From positions 1 to 42,970 of IMG/VR virus record IMGVR_UViG_3300006175_000271: a stretch of DNA of 42,970 nucleotides. One strand, written 5' to 3'. Both the position numbers and the translations under genes were made by a program. Positions 22,647 through 30,079 of this stretch are shown here, one piece after another (within the stretch, counting starts at the first letter, position 1; each line of letters begins with the position of its first letter). The notes beneath the pieces were generated by a model. It did no database searches, was not told the DNA's origin, and saw only the letters and a list, made by a program, of their open reading frames with translations. This DNA comes from a virus.

Positions 22647-24284
22647 ATGTCAACCGTCGTAAAACGCCGTAGATTCAAAGAGCCACAAGCGGAGCGGCCG
22701 AAGGTCGCGGAGAATGCCCCGCAGATCAACGGTCGCTCGAATAGCCTCCAATGTGAAGCGTGCGGAGCGTGGACTTTCTATGACCCGGAGGAGCCCGATC
22801 TTCTCTGCGCCGCGTGCAGCGTCAAGGCTGAGAACGGCGTGATCGTGTGCGTCGACGGCGAATGGAAGGCCGCCGAGCTGCCCAGCCTGGCCGCCGAATT
22901 CCGCGACGGCTTGCCCTCGCTCTCCAATCGCCGGCGACACGACGACCGCACGCTCTCGACGGCGACGCCCAGCGGCATCGCGATCCATGCCGAGGACGTT
23001 GCCCCGCCGGTGCACAAAGGCGGCGTCAGCCCGGCAACGGAAGAAAAAAATAGGCGAAATGGCAGGCGGCCGCAGGCCATGCTGCCCGACGATTGGAAGA
23101 TCAAGATCGACCCGGAGTTTCGCGATTTGCTCGATCCGCTCGATCCCATCGAACTCGAAAAGCTCCGGACCGATTTACTGGCCCACGGTTGCCTGGATCC
23201 GCTGATTGTGTGGCGATGCACGGGCCACATGGCCGGCCTGGGCGACACGCATCCGGCCGCGCGTATCCTGCTCGACGGCCACAACCGCTACCAAATCTGT
23301 TATGAGCATCGCATCCCCGTCGAGATCGTTGAGCTCGAATTCTCCAACCGCGCCGAGGCCCTCACTTGGATGCGAGACCACCAGGTCGGCCGCCGCAACT
23401 TGTCGATCGAAAAACGCAACGAGCTTTTGGCCCGCGACTATGCGGCGGAGATTGAGCGACGGAAGAATGGGCAGAAAGAGAAGGGGCAAAAGAACGGGAA
23501 GGCCGCGGCCGTCGTCGCCAAAAAGCACGACGTCTCGCCGGCCACGGTCAAGCGAGCGGTGCAAACCGACAGAGCCCGCGACGCGATCGCGAAGATTGTC
23601 GATCGTCCGCGGCAACAGCTACCGGCGATGACCGATGATGAGGCGAAGACGCTCGCGAAGCTTCCCCGCCATCAAATTCACGAGGCTGTAAGACGCGGCA
23701 CGACTGCCATTGAAACACTCGTAAAAAGTTTCAAGGCGACGACGGTGCACGACACCGTAGTCGTTCCCTTCTCGAAAGGCGAGAAGTGTAAGGCGAGCTT
23801 TGTGATCGTCGAGCAAGATGGCCGCTGGTTCCATTTCGAGAATTCCAGCAACGCCCGCGGCGGAGGCGTCACCAGCTATTCGGCTGACGATATTCGTCGT
23901 GGCGAAGGGCTGAGCGGTCTCGAAATCGGGCAAAAATTCCGAAGTCGCGAGGCGTGCTTGCAAGCCGCGGCGAAGGATATCGAGCGCATGGCCGTCGCGC
24001 AGGGTAATAAGTGTTGGCCGCCGACGGCTCTCAAGGTCATTCGCGAATGGCGCGCTTCCCTGCCCCAGCCGGGAGCGAGGAAGAAAACTCGCGCCAAGGC
24101 GGACCGTGAGCTGCGCGAGGAAGCGACAAAGCACATTGAGCGGTACCTCGACACGATCGACCCGGCCGAGGCCGCCTGGCAGCAGAGCGATTACCTTTTG
24201 GATGCGATCAACCTCTGGCGCAGCCGCCGCAAAGGCGCACGCACGATGAAGGCCGCCAAGACACGGAGGCCAAAACCGCGATGA
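22647..24284 (+). CDS. ParB/Spo0J-like protein with N-terminal Zn ribbon
   Basis: 545 residues, AGGAG upstream. Residues 35-60 hold a Zn ribbon (CEACGAWTFYDPEEPDLLCA ACS). Residues 145-260 are the ParB N-terminal domain: ELEKLRTDLLAHGCLDPLIV, LLDGHNRYQICYEHRIPVEI (ParB catalytic/CTP-type region) and TWMRDHQVGRRNLSIEKRNE. A helix-turn-helix follows (VAKKHDVSPATVKRAVQ). Residues 350-450 are an unrelated beta domain. In phages such proteins act in partition-like DNA binding or transcription control. Linker repeats NGQKEKGQKNGK resemble the GGGCAGAAAAAT repeat family. Confidence 0.82.
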   Translation: MSTVVKRRRFKEPQAERPKVAENAPQINGRSNSLQCEACGAWTFYDPEEPDLLCAACSVKAENGVIVCVDGEWKAAELPSLAAEFRDGLPSLSNRRRHDDRTLSTATPSGIAIHAEDVAPPVHKGGVSPATEEKNRRNGRRPQAMLPDDWKIKIDPEFRDLLDPLDPIELEKLRTDLLAHGCLDPLIVWRCTGHMAGLGDTHPAARILLDGHNRYQICYEHRIPVEIVELEFSNRAEALTWMRDHQVGRRNLSIEKRNELLARDYAAEIERRKNGQKEKGQKNGKAAAVVAKKHDVSPATVKRAVQTDRARDAIAKIVDRPRQQLPAMTDDEAKTLAKLPRHQIHEAVRRGTTAIETLVKSFKATTVHDTVVVPFSKGEKCKASFVIVEQDGRWFHFENSSNARGGGVTSYSADDIRRGEGLSGLEIGQKFRSREACLQAAAKDIERMAVAQGNKCWPPTALKVIREWRASLPQPGARKKTRAKADRELREEATKHIERYLDTIDPAEAAWQQSDYLLDAINLWRSRRKGARTMKAAKTRRPKPR

Positions 24285-24505
24285 GGCTCAGCAGAAACGA
24301 CTGGCGACTGATCGTGTACTGGCTCGAACGTGGCGAAAGGGTCGAGTCTGAAAGGGATCTCAAGCCCAAGTGCGCGTCTCTGATCGCGAGCATGCTGTCC
24401 GAACTCAACCGCGGCGTCGACGTGATCATCCCGCCAGAAGTCGCCATGCCCAAGCGGCGCCGCAATAGAAAATCGACGACCGAAGACCTAAGCCCTAAGC
24501 CCTAA
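24281..24505 (+). CDS. Small hypothetical protein
   Basis: 74 residues, ATGA overlap with the ParB-like gene. Begins RLSRNDWRLIVYWLERGERV and ends RRNRKSTTEDLSPKP. The last residues and the stop codon are encoded by a CCCTAAG heptamer array, so the native C-terminus was probably replaced. Confidence 0.62.
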   Translation: MRLSRNDWRLIVYWLERGERVESERDLKPKCASLIASMLSELNRGVDVIIPPEVAMPKRRRNRKSTTEDLSPKP

Positions 24506-24554
24506 AAACGGCTGTTTTCTCCGGCATTTTTCTGCCCCCGGCATTTTTCTGCCC
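24486..24554. repeat. CCCTAAG array and tandem GGCATTTTTCTGCCC repeats
   Basis: CCTAAGCCCTAAGCCCTAA (24487-24505) supplies the stop of the gene at 24281. Two copies of GGCATTTTTCTGCCC follow (24523-24537, 24540-24554); each is close to a hairpin and is the reverse complement of the GGGCAGAAAAAT units at 29753 and 42485. Confidence 0.85.
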
Positions 24555-24748
24555 GCGCTTTCCTTGCACAGTTCGCGGCGTGTTGTAGGGAATCACATAG
24601 ACGCTCCGCGACTCGCACGCCATCGAGCTTGCCGTGCCGTCTGGCACCTGGTGATCACCGCCGAGGCGTCCGCCTCGAATCGACAGCAACTCGACGTGCG
24701 GGCGCGGCGTCGTGCTCGCCAAATCCAATTCACTCCGTAGGTAAAGGT

Positions 24749-25018
24749 ATGCCAGCGAAGAAAAAGCTGATGAGCGCCAAGAAGGCATCGGAGCTCGCCG
24801 CCGAGCTGATCTCCGTGAAAGAGAAAGGCAAAGCCTGCTATGAGCGGGCCGGCGAGCTGATCGACCAGCTCATCGCCGGAGGCCTCGTCGGCGTCGGAAT
24901 CCCTGTCGACGGCGACGCCGTGCTGCGCCTCGTCGATCAGTTCGACGGTGGCAAAACGAACAAAGTCTTCAAATCGACGGTCTTCGAGCGATACAAGCTC
25001 GTCGTCTCCGAAACCTAA
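24749..25018 (+). CDS. Small helical phage protein
   Basis: 89 residues from ATG 24749. N-terminus MSAKKASELAAELISVKEKG, then CYERAGELIDQLIAGGLVGV and a basic TSTVFERYKLV-like end. Its leader (from 24695) shares CGTGCGGGCGCGG with the leaders at 785 and 31782. Function unknown; position before the packaging genes could suit a late regulator. Confidence 0.65.
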   Translation: MPAKKKLMSAKKASELAAELISVKEKGKACYERAGELIDQLIAGGLVGVGIPVDGDAVLRLVDQFDGGKTNKVFKSTVFERYKLVVSET

Positions 25019-25059
25019 GCGGCACATCACGGCGCGGCGCACGCCGCTGCCCCAAGCGC

Positions 25060-25335
25060 ATGCCAAACGTCACATCCTCCGGCTGCCGCCGGCCTCTCGT
25101 CGCGCTCGTGATTGCGCTCGTTGTCGCGTCCGCTGCTGCGGCCGCATTTGCAAACGACGCCGATAACTGCCCGTTTTCCTTCGCGCTCGAGCCGGCACTC
25201 GCTCCGCCGGTTTGGACATCGCCTGTGTTGGGAACGGTCTCAATCCTTTTTTCGATCGCCGCGATTTTAGTCGCCCTCTTCGGGGCTCACCGTGAGCCCC
25301 GCTGCCGCTCCCGGCCAAACACGAGGCTCAAATGA
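25060..25335 (+). CDS. Small membrane protein, holin candidate
   Basis: 91 residues with two hydrophobic segments (PLVALVIALVVASAAAAAFA and VLGTVSILFSIAAILVALFG) separated by a short Asp/Pro-rich loop and followed by a basic tail. A two-helix layout and position before the packaging genes are compatible with a holin or antiholin. The first helix could instead be a signal peptide. The 3' end contains a GGGGCTCA palindrome. Confidence 0.52.
   Translation: MPNVTSSGCRRPLVALVIALVVASAAAAAFANDADNCPFSFALEPALAPPVWTSPVLGTVSILFSIAAILVALFGAHREPRCRSRPNTRLK
25282..25300. repeat. GGGGCTCA palindrome, copy 2
   Basis: GGGGCTCAC and GTGAGCCCC around a single C, inside the last codons of the gene at 25060. 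It lacks a T tract. Confidence 0.75.
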
Positions 25336-25407
25336 CACACGCGACTCCCTCGAAGCCCACGCGTCCTAATTCCTTTGGTCTCACATTGGGACGCGGGTCC
25401 TCCGACA

Positions 25408-25440
25408 GGGGGGCAGGCCCCACGCAACAGTGCGTGTTGT
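25408..25440. other. Candidate cos / packaging-recognition region
   Basis: Just upstream of the small terminase gene lie a G-rich block GGGGGGCAGGCCCC (25408-25421) and an inverted pair CACGCA/TGCGTG (25421-25436). A lambda-type TerS binds sites at this position. Support is only positional. Confidence 0.3.
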
Positions 25441-25488
25441 GAATTATTTGCGAGTTCCGATGATTTTTGGCCGCCACCACCACCCCCT

Positions 25489-25986
25489 ATGGCGCGAACG
25501 AAACGGAGCACGGCGGCGCAGGTCGTCGCCTCGATCGGCCTGGCGGCCAAGGCAATCGGCGTGCATGAGCGCACGCTGAAGACCTGGCTCAAGGCGGGCT
25601 GCCCAGGCAAGCCGGGCGCGTATGACGTCGCCGCGATCGCGGAATGGCACGAAGCGAACGTCGGCAGCACGCGCGACGACAGCTCGGAGAAGACACGTTG
25701 GGCAGCGGAAAAACTGAAGGCCAACGCCCGCAAGGCAAAGCTCGAAGTCGATCGGCTGCTGGGCCGACTGGTCGACGTCGAAATTCCCGCGCGGGAGTTC
25801 GCCGCGCACATTGTCGAGGCGAAGGCGCTGCTCGAGCAGCTCCCCGATCGCTTCCTGAGTTATGTCCCCGGCCTTTCGCCGGCAACGAAGAAGGCCGTCC
25901 GCCAACGGGCGAAGGCGGCAATCCGAGACGTGCTCGCGGCGCTTGAGGCCGCGTTGAAACGCCAGGCTGATGCCGACACGAATTAG
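25489..25986 (+). CDS. Terminase small subunit (Nu1-like)
   Basis: 165 residues from ATG 25489. The N-terminus ASIGLAAKAIGVHERTLKTW plus LKAGCPGKPGAYDVAAIAEW is a winged-helix/MerR-like DNA-binding domain as in lambda Nu1. Residues 60-110 (KTRWAAEKLKANARKAKLEV; DRLLGRLVDVEIPAREFAAH) form the linker helix typical of this family. The C-terminal part is basic and helical. It recognises phage DNA for packaging and overlaps the large subunit by 17 nt. Confidence 0.85.
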   Translation: MARTKRSTAAQVVASIGLAAKAIGVHERTLKTWLKAGCPGKPGAYDVAAIAEWHEANVGSTRDDSSEKTRWAAEKLKANARKAKLEVDRLLGRLVDVEIPAREFAAHIVEAKALLEQLPDRFLSYVPGLSPATKKAVRQRAKAAIRDVLAALEAALKRQADADTN

Positions 25987-27949
25987 TCCACGCCGTCGTC
26001 TCCTCAATTGGTGGGCGGAGACGTGGCGTCCGAGGAGCGACCTTGATCGCGTTCGATGGTGCGAAAAGAACATCCGCTTCCCGGCCGAGATCAGTCCCCG
26101 GCCGGGCAAGTGCGATCTGTCGCACGGCCATACCTACATGCGCGAGCCACTGCTCGCTTTCGATGACCCCGAGGTGGAAGTAATCGTGCTCGTCTGGGCC
26201 ACGCAAACCGCGAAAACGACGCTGCTGATTCTGGCGCTCGCCAGCCAGGCCGCGCTCGCGCCGGCCCCTTGCATGTTCGTCGCGCCTGACAAAGATGCGT
26301 TGGTCGAGCTGCGCGACAAGTTCTACTCGTTCGGTGAAGAGTGCCAGACGCTCGCCGCCGAGCTCCCCGCGCAGCATCATCGCAACAATCGTTGGATCGA
26401 CGCCGGCCGGCTCCGCTGCCACCTGGCGTATCCCATGAACACCCAGCGTCTGTCGGGCAAGGCCTGCCAGATCGTGCTGGCCACCGAGGTCGACCGCTAC
26501 CGCTCGCGGCGCGAACAAGGCAGCCCCGAAAAGCTGGCCGCCGAGCGTGTGAAGGCTTTCTTCCAATACAAGATCGCCTACGAATCATCACCGACCGACG
26601 AGACCTCGCGCATCTGGAAGCTTTACGAATCGAGCGACCGCCGACGCTTCCAAGTCCCCTGCCCCGTCTGCAATCACTTTCAAGAGCTGCGGCTCTTCCC
26701 ACACCGCGACGGCCAGTTCGCCGGCGCCGGCGGCATCGTCGGACTGAAAGATTCCGGCGGCAACTGGCGGACGCCGGAGCAAGCCCGCGCCGAAGCGTTT
26801 TATTGCTGCGAGCAGGGCTGCAAAATCACCGACGACAAAAAGCCGCTGATGGTGCCCGACGGCATTTGGGTGCCGAAGGGCCAATCGATCGACGGCGGCA
26901 AGCTCACCGGCGAGCCCGAACGCGGACCGCGTATCTGGGGCGGCCAGCTCAGCTCGCTCTATGCCGAGCCGATCACGTTCGGCCGCTTCGCCGCGGAATA
27001 CCTGGAGAGCCGCGACGATCCGGAGAAGCTGCAAAGCTACTGGCAAAACTGGATGGCGCTCCCCTACAAACGCAAGCTCGACGCGCCCAAGTGGCGCGAA
27101 GTCGGTCGACGCCTGAAGGGGGCCCACCGCCGTGGCACGGTGCCGGCGGGCGCGCTGTTTCTCACCGCCGGCGTCGACGTTGGCGCCGACTACACTCGCT
27201 GGATTGTCCGCGCCTGGACCGAAGGATCGACGTCCTGGCTGGTCGATTGGGGCACGACGCACGCCCGCGTGGGCGAAGACGGCTCGATCAGCCGCACCTC
27301 ACACCTCGACCAGCTCGATGACGAGTTGGTCAATCGCGACTGGCCGATCGCCGCCGGGCCCAACGCTCTGGGTGACACTCGCCTCCGAATACGACTGACG
27401 GGCATTGATTGCCAATACGAGACGAGGTTGGTCCACGCCTGGGCGCGCAAGCACAAAGGCCGCGTCTTCACCGTGGCCGGCGTCGAAGACCTGAAGAGCG
27501 GCGAGTTCTACCGCGTGAAAACGATCGAACGCGACGTTCGCTCAAAAAAACCCTACCCCGGCGGACTCGAGCGGTGGGAAGTGAACCGCGCGCTATACAA
27601 CGCCGACGTGCAGGGCCGCTGGAAACAGCCGCTCGACGAACCCGGTTCCTGGTGGCTGACCGATGCTTCGCTCGACGAAGCGGAAACCTATCTCCGGGAG
27701 CTGGTCAACGAAGCGCCCGTCCGGCAGAAGCACAAGCGGGGGCGATCGATCACCGTCTGGGAAAAGATCGAACAGAGCGTCGGCAATCACACCTGGGACG
27801 CGGAGATTTATGCCCGCGCTTTGGCCGACATGATCACGGGCGGCGATTGGGAGAATTTGGCCGAGCGCGCCCGCACCGATCGCGGCCGCCGCGGCGGTTC
27901 ACGCGATGCCGAGGGACGCAGGGAGCAAGAAGATTTTTCAGCACGTTGA
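25970..27949 (+). CDS. Terminase large subunit (GpA family)
   Basis: 659 residues, the typical length. The ATPase part has a lambda-A-type degenerate Walker A (VWATQTAKTTLLILALASQA, about residue 75), VAPDKDALVELRDKFY, and a Walker B region (CQIVLATEVDRYRSRREQGS). A Zn knuckle (CPVCNH near 231 with CCEQGC near 278) and the nuclease-domain aspartate (AGVDVGADYTRWIV near residue 400) follow. It pumps DNA into the prohead and cuts it; the GpA family usually works at cos sites. It lies in one transcript with TerS. Its 3' end carries one copy of a 17-nt direct repeat found again at 28261. Confidence 0.95.
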   Translation: MPTRISPRRRLLNWWAETWRPRSDLDRVRWCEKNIRFPAEISPRPGKCDLSHGHTYMREPLLAFDDPEVEVIVLVWATQTAKTTLLILALASQAALAPAPCMFVAPDKDALVELRDKFYSFGEECQTLAAELPAQHHRNNRWIDAGRLRCHLAYPMNTQRLSGKACQIVLATEVDRYRSRREQGSPEKLAAERVKAFFQYKIAYESSPTDETSRIWKLYESSDRRRFQVPCPVCNHFQELRLFPHRDGQFAGAGGIVGLKDSGGNWRTPEQARAEAFYCCEQGCKITDDKKPLMVPDGIWVPKGQSIDGGKLTGEPERGPRIWGGQLSSLYAEPITFGRFAAEYLESRDDPEKLQSYWQNWMALPYKRKLDAPKWREVGRRLKGAHRRGTVPAGALFLTAGVDVGADYTRWIVRAWTEGSTSWLVDWGTTHARVGEDGSISRTSHLDQLDDELVNRDWPIAAGPNALGDTRLRIRLTGIDCQYETRLVHAWARKHKGRVFTVAGVEDLKSGEFYRVKTIERDVRSKKPYPGGLERWEVNRALYNADVQGRWKQPLDEPGSWWLTDASLDEAETYLRELVNEAPVRQKHKRGRSITVWEKIEQSVGNHTWDAEIYARALADMITGGDWENLAERARTDRGRRGGSRDAEGRREQEDFSAR

Positions 27950-28277
27950 GGGTTCAGGAGAAAAAAACAATGGCCAAAGAACCAAACAAGCGGCCGACGA
28001 CGCCGGCGACGCTCGGCGCTGATCCACAGCAGGTAGATCCTGGGTCGCAAGAAACGGCGGCTTCGGCCGAGTCGGGCGAAGAGAAGCGGCTGCGGCAAAA
28101 CTTGCCGCCACCGGTTTGCCCTTATCACCGAGTCGAGTGCCGGAGCAACCGCTCCGATCCCCTCTTTACCCGTTATTACTGCCCGACGGCCGGCTGCACC
28201 TATTCGGCCAAGGTCGCACGGCCGGTGATCGACCAGGTACTGCGACGGCAAGAGGCACGGGAAGATTTTTCAGCACG
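27929..28277. repeat. 17-bp direct repeat bracketing a small cassette
   Basis: GAAGATTTTTCAGCACG occurs at 27929-27945 (end of TerL, encoding EDFSA) and 28261-28277 (end of the next gene, encoding EDFSA as well). The repeat brackets exactly one small gene. Confidence 0.85.
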
Positions 28278-28281
28278 GTAG
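27970..28281 (+). CDS. Small Zn-finger-like protein inserted after TerL
   Basis: 103 residues from ATG 27970 (AGGAG upstream). Residues 45-75 hold CPYHRVECRSNRSDPLFTRY YCPTAGC, a Cys/His cluster of the Zn-ribbon type. The C-terminus REDFSAR copies the last residues of TerL because both are encoded by the 17-nt direct repeat. It may be a separately acquired cassette. Function unknown. Confidence 0.65.
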   Translation: MAKEPNKRPTTPATLGADPQQVDPGSQETAASAESGEEKRLRQNLPPPVCPYHRVECRSNRSDPLFTRYYCPTAGCTYSAKVARPVIDQVLRRQEAREDFSAR

Positions 28282-28321
28282 TTTAACCGCAACGCCAACG
28301 GCGTCCGCGAAAGGAGGAACA

Positions 28322-28558
28322 ATGGATTCGACAATTCAGATTTGCAAGGCGACTGCGCCACCGCCGGCGCAGCGAAAGACGCTCGGCGAGATCGAAGTCA
28401 GTTACACGAAGCCGAACCACGCCGGCTTTCTGCTCAAGGGCGAGCTGCACCGCTCGCTCACGCTCCTGAAGGCGATCAATCACGCCGGCCTCATCCCGCG
28501 CGTCGGCGATCGGCTGCGGATCAGCGTCGAGATTTTAGAAGGCGACGGTGTCGCATGA
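28322..28558 (+). CDS. Small hypothetical protein
   Basis: 78 residues, with a strong AAAGGAGG Shine-Dalgarno. Contains LGEIEVSYTKPNHAGFLLKG and HRSLTLLKAINHAGLIPRVG DRL, a small beta/alpha fold. ATGA overlap with the next gene. Confidence 0.65.
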   Translation: MDSTIQICKATAPPPAQRKTLGEIEVSYTKPNHAGFLLKGELHRSLTLLKAINHAGLIPRVGDRLRISVEILEGDGVA

Positions 28559-28782
28559 GAGATCCACGCCGCTATGGGGCGACTGTGATTGAAAACCAGC
28601 ACACCAGCGAATGGGAGAGGCTTCTCGCGCTGCGCTCGACGATGTGCGCGGTGATTGACGACTTCGGAATCGACAGCGCGGAACTAACGATCCGCTGGAC
28701 CTGGTCGCGTCGCTTTGCGGCTGGCTTCCGGGAGACGACGGTTGAGCACGTGCTTTCGCTCGAAGCGAGCCTTCCCGGCTAG
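28555..28782 (+). CDS. Small hypothetical protein
   Basis: 75 residues from ATG 28555 (ATGA overlap). Contains EWERLLALRSTMCAVIDDFG and AELTIRWTWSRRFAAGFRET. No motif recognised. Confidence 0.58.
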   Translation: MRDPRRYGATVIENQHTSEWERLLALRSTMCAVIDDFGIDSAELTIRWTWSRRFAAGFRETTVEHVLSLEASLPG

Positions 28783-28832
28783 GAATCGTGAAAAAAGGCC
28801 GTGTTTTCTAGGGTCAAATTGCTTTAACGCTG

Positions 28833-28855
28833 TTTTGGGCGAGTTTCGCTCAAAA
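28833..28855. terminator. Terminator-like hairpin
   Basis: TTTTGGGCGA and TCGCTCAAAA pair over ten bases with one G-U and a GTT loop; the A/T tracts are part of the stem, so it could act in either direction. Confidence 0.5.
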
Positions 28856-28888
28856 TCCCTGGGTCCGGCGATCACAAAAACGGCGAAA

Positions 28889-28917
28889 GGGTTCAGGGTT
28901 CGGGGTTCATGGTTCAG
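28889..28917. repeat. Degenerate GGGTTCA array
   Basis: Four units (GGGTTCA, GGGTTCG, GGGTTCA, TGGTTCA). A base change creates an ATG at 28909 inside the array that opens the methyltransferase frame. Confidence 0.85.
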
Positions 28918-28977
28918 AAAAGAAAAAATGAGCGCACACACACACGCAAGGCGCGCGCCGTCGGCCGCTGGGGCCGT

Positions 28978-29460
28978 ATGAAATCGCGCACCGCGTCTTA
29001 CCGGAAGGAGTGCCACGGCGTGAACGGTAGCGACGAGTGGTACACGCCGATCGAACTGATCCGTTCGCTGGGCGAGTTCGATCTCGATCCGGCCTGCGGA
29101 CCGCAGTGCACCAACCGCACGGCTCGCCGGCGCTATGGCGTGAACGGCCTCGAGCGGGAATGGTTCGGTCGCGTGTGGCTTAACCCGCCGTTCAGTTTTG
29201 TGCCTCCCTGGGTCGACAAGATGATCGAACACAATAACGGCGTGATGCTGGTCTTCGGCCGCGTCGACGCCGTTTGGTTTCAGCGTGCTGCCCAAGCCGC
29301 TTCGGGAGTCTACCTGCTTCGCGGCCGGGTGCAATTCGATCGGCCCAACGGTTCGACCGGCCGGTGCCCGCTTGGCTGCGTGCTGTTCGGTTTCGGCGCC
29401 GCGAACCGCCGCGCCATCCAGCGCTGCGCATGGCCGGGAACCTGGCTCAGTGCCAACTAA
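28978..29460 (+). CDS. Phage-type DNA N6-adenine methyltransferase
   Basis: 160 residues from ATG 28978; the frame opens further upstream at an ATG created by the repeat array (28909). The motif set is that of phage Dam-like enzymes: NGSDEWYTPIELIRSLGEFD LDPACGPQCTN, then VWLNPPFSFVPPW (the NPPF catalytic motif), VMLVFGRVDAVWFQRAAQA and LRGRVQFDRPNG. It probably protects phage DNA from host restriction by methylating adenine. It lies between the terminase and portal genes. Its stop codon is part of a CCACTAA array. Confidence 0.85.
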   Translation: MKSRTASYRKECHGVNGSDEWYTPIELIRSLGEFDLDPACGPQCTNRTARRRYGVNGLEREWFGRVWLNPPFSFVPPWVDKMIEHNNGVMLVFGRVDAVWFQRAAQAASGVYLLRGRVQFDRPNGSTGRCPLGCVLFGFGAANRRAIQRCAWPGTWLSAN

Positions 29461-29508
29461 CCACTAACCACTAACCACTAACCACTATCCACTGCCCACT
29501 CTCCACTC
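29456..29508. repeat. CTAACCA heptamer array
   Basis: Units of ACTAACC turning into ACTATCC/ACTGCCC/ACTCTCC lead straight into ATG 29509 with no Shine-Dalgarno. The stop codon of the methyltransferase is in the first unit. The reverse-complement arm of the same family is at 34418. Confidence 0.88.
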
Positions 29509-29766
29509 ATGCCCATCTTCCGCAACCGCGAGCAACTGTTTGACGGAGAAATACTCGGCCGGCGGATCGAGGCGTTCCTGTCGCGAACCAATAACGCCCT
29601 GGCCAACGTGGCCAAGGCCCTGCCCGACTTCGAGGTCGAGGGCATTGAGGTCTCGCTCACGATCGACGCGGGTCTCAATGTCGCCTTCTCCGGCATCGGC
29701 GGGAGTGTCAGTCGCGACCGCACGTTCAGCTTCACACTCAAGCCGAAGAATCGGGCAGAAAAATGA
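29509..29766 (+). CDS. Small beta-rich protein
   Basis: 85 residues. N-terminal helix FRNREQLFDGEILGRRIEAF, then a beta segment EGIEVSLTIDAGLNVAFSGI GGSVS, ending LKPKNRAEK. The end resembles small trypsin-co-occurring (trypco-like) domains, a weak resemblance only. The stop codon and last residues come from a GGGCAGAAAAAT repeat. Confidence 0.58.
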   Translation: MPIFRNREQLFDGEILGRRIEAFLSRTNNALANVAKALPDFEVEGIEVSLTIDAGLNVAFSGIGGSVSRDRTFSFTLKPKNRAEK

Positions 29767-29820
29767 AGGGCAGAAAAATACCTTCCAACCTTGGAAGTCT
29801 GACGTCTGACGGCTGGCGAC
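29753..29820. repeat. Composite repeat: GGGCAGAAAAAT pair, CTTCCAACCTTGGAAG, GTCTGAC units
   Basis: Two GGGCAGAAAAAT units (29753-29765, 29768-29780), then CTTCCAACCTTGGAAG (29782-29797, also at 31718-31733), then four 7-nt units of GTCTGAC type (to 29820). Confidence 0.8.
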
Positions 29821-29833
29821 TGACGCACCATAG

Positions 29834-30079
29834 TTGAGTGTGCTCAGTACGCAGGCTCATCTCGACGCGCTCGACGCGGCCATCAATCAGCGGCTCAACG
29901 GCGGCGCCTACAACGGCTACGGAGAACTGGGCCAGCGATTCGATGGCGAAACACTCAGCGGCCTGTACGCGATCCGCGAAAACCTGATCCGCCGGCTGAA
30001 CGCCGAGCAAGGCAATAACTTCTCCCTCGCCGAACCCTTTGGCGACGGCGACTCCCGCGGCCCCATCGCCCTCTGGTAA
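29834..30079 (+). CDS. Small head-tail joining protein, W-like
   Basis: 81 residues from TTG 29834 (or GTG 29840). Helical, with the pattern SVLSTQAHLDALDAAINQRL and YAIRENLIRRLNAEQG. The order TerS-TerL-(small)-portal matches lambda Nu1-A-W-B, where W is a 68-residue head completion protein. Sequence similarity to W is not obvious to me, so the assignment rests on order and size. It abuts the portal ATG directly. Confidence 0.6.
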   Translation: MSVLSTQAHLDALDAAINQRLNGGAYNGYGELGQRFDGETLSGLYAIRENLIRRLNAEQGNNFSLAEPFGDGDSRGPIALW

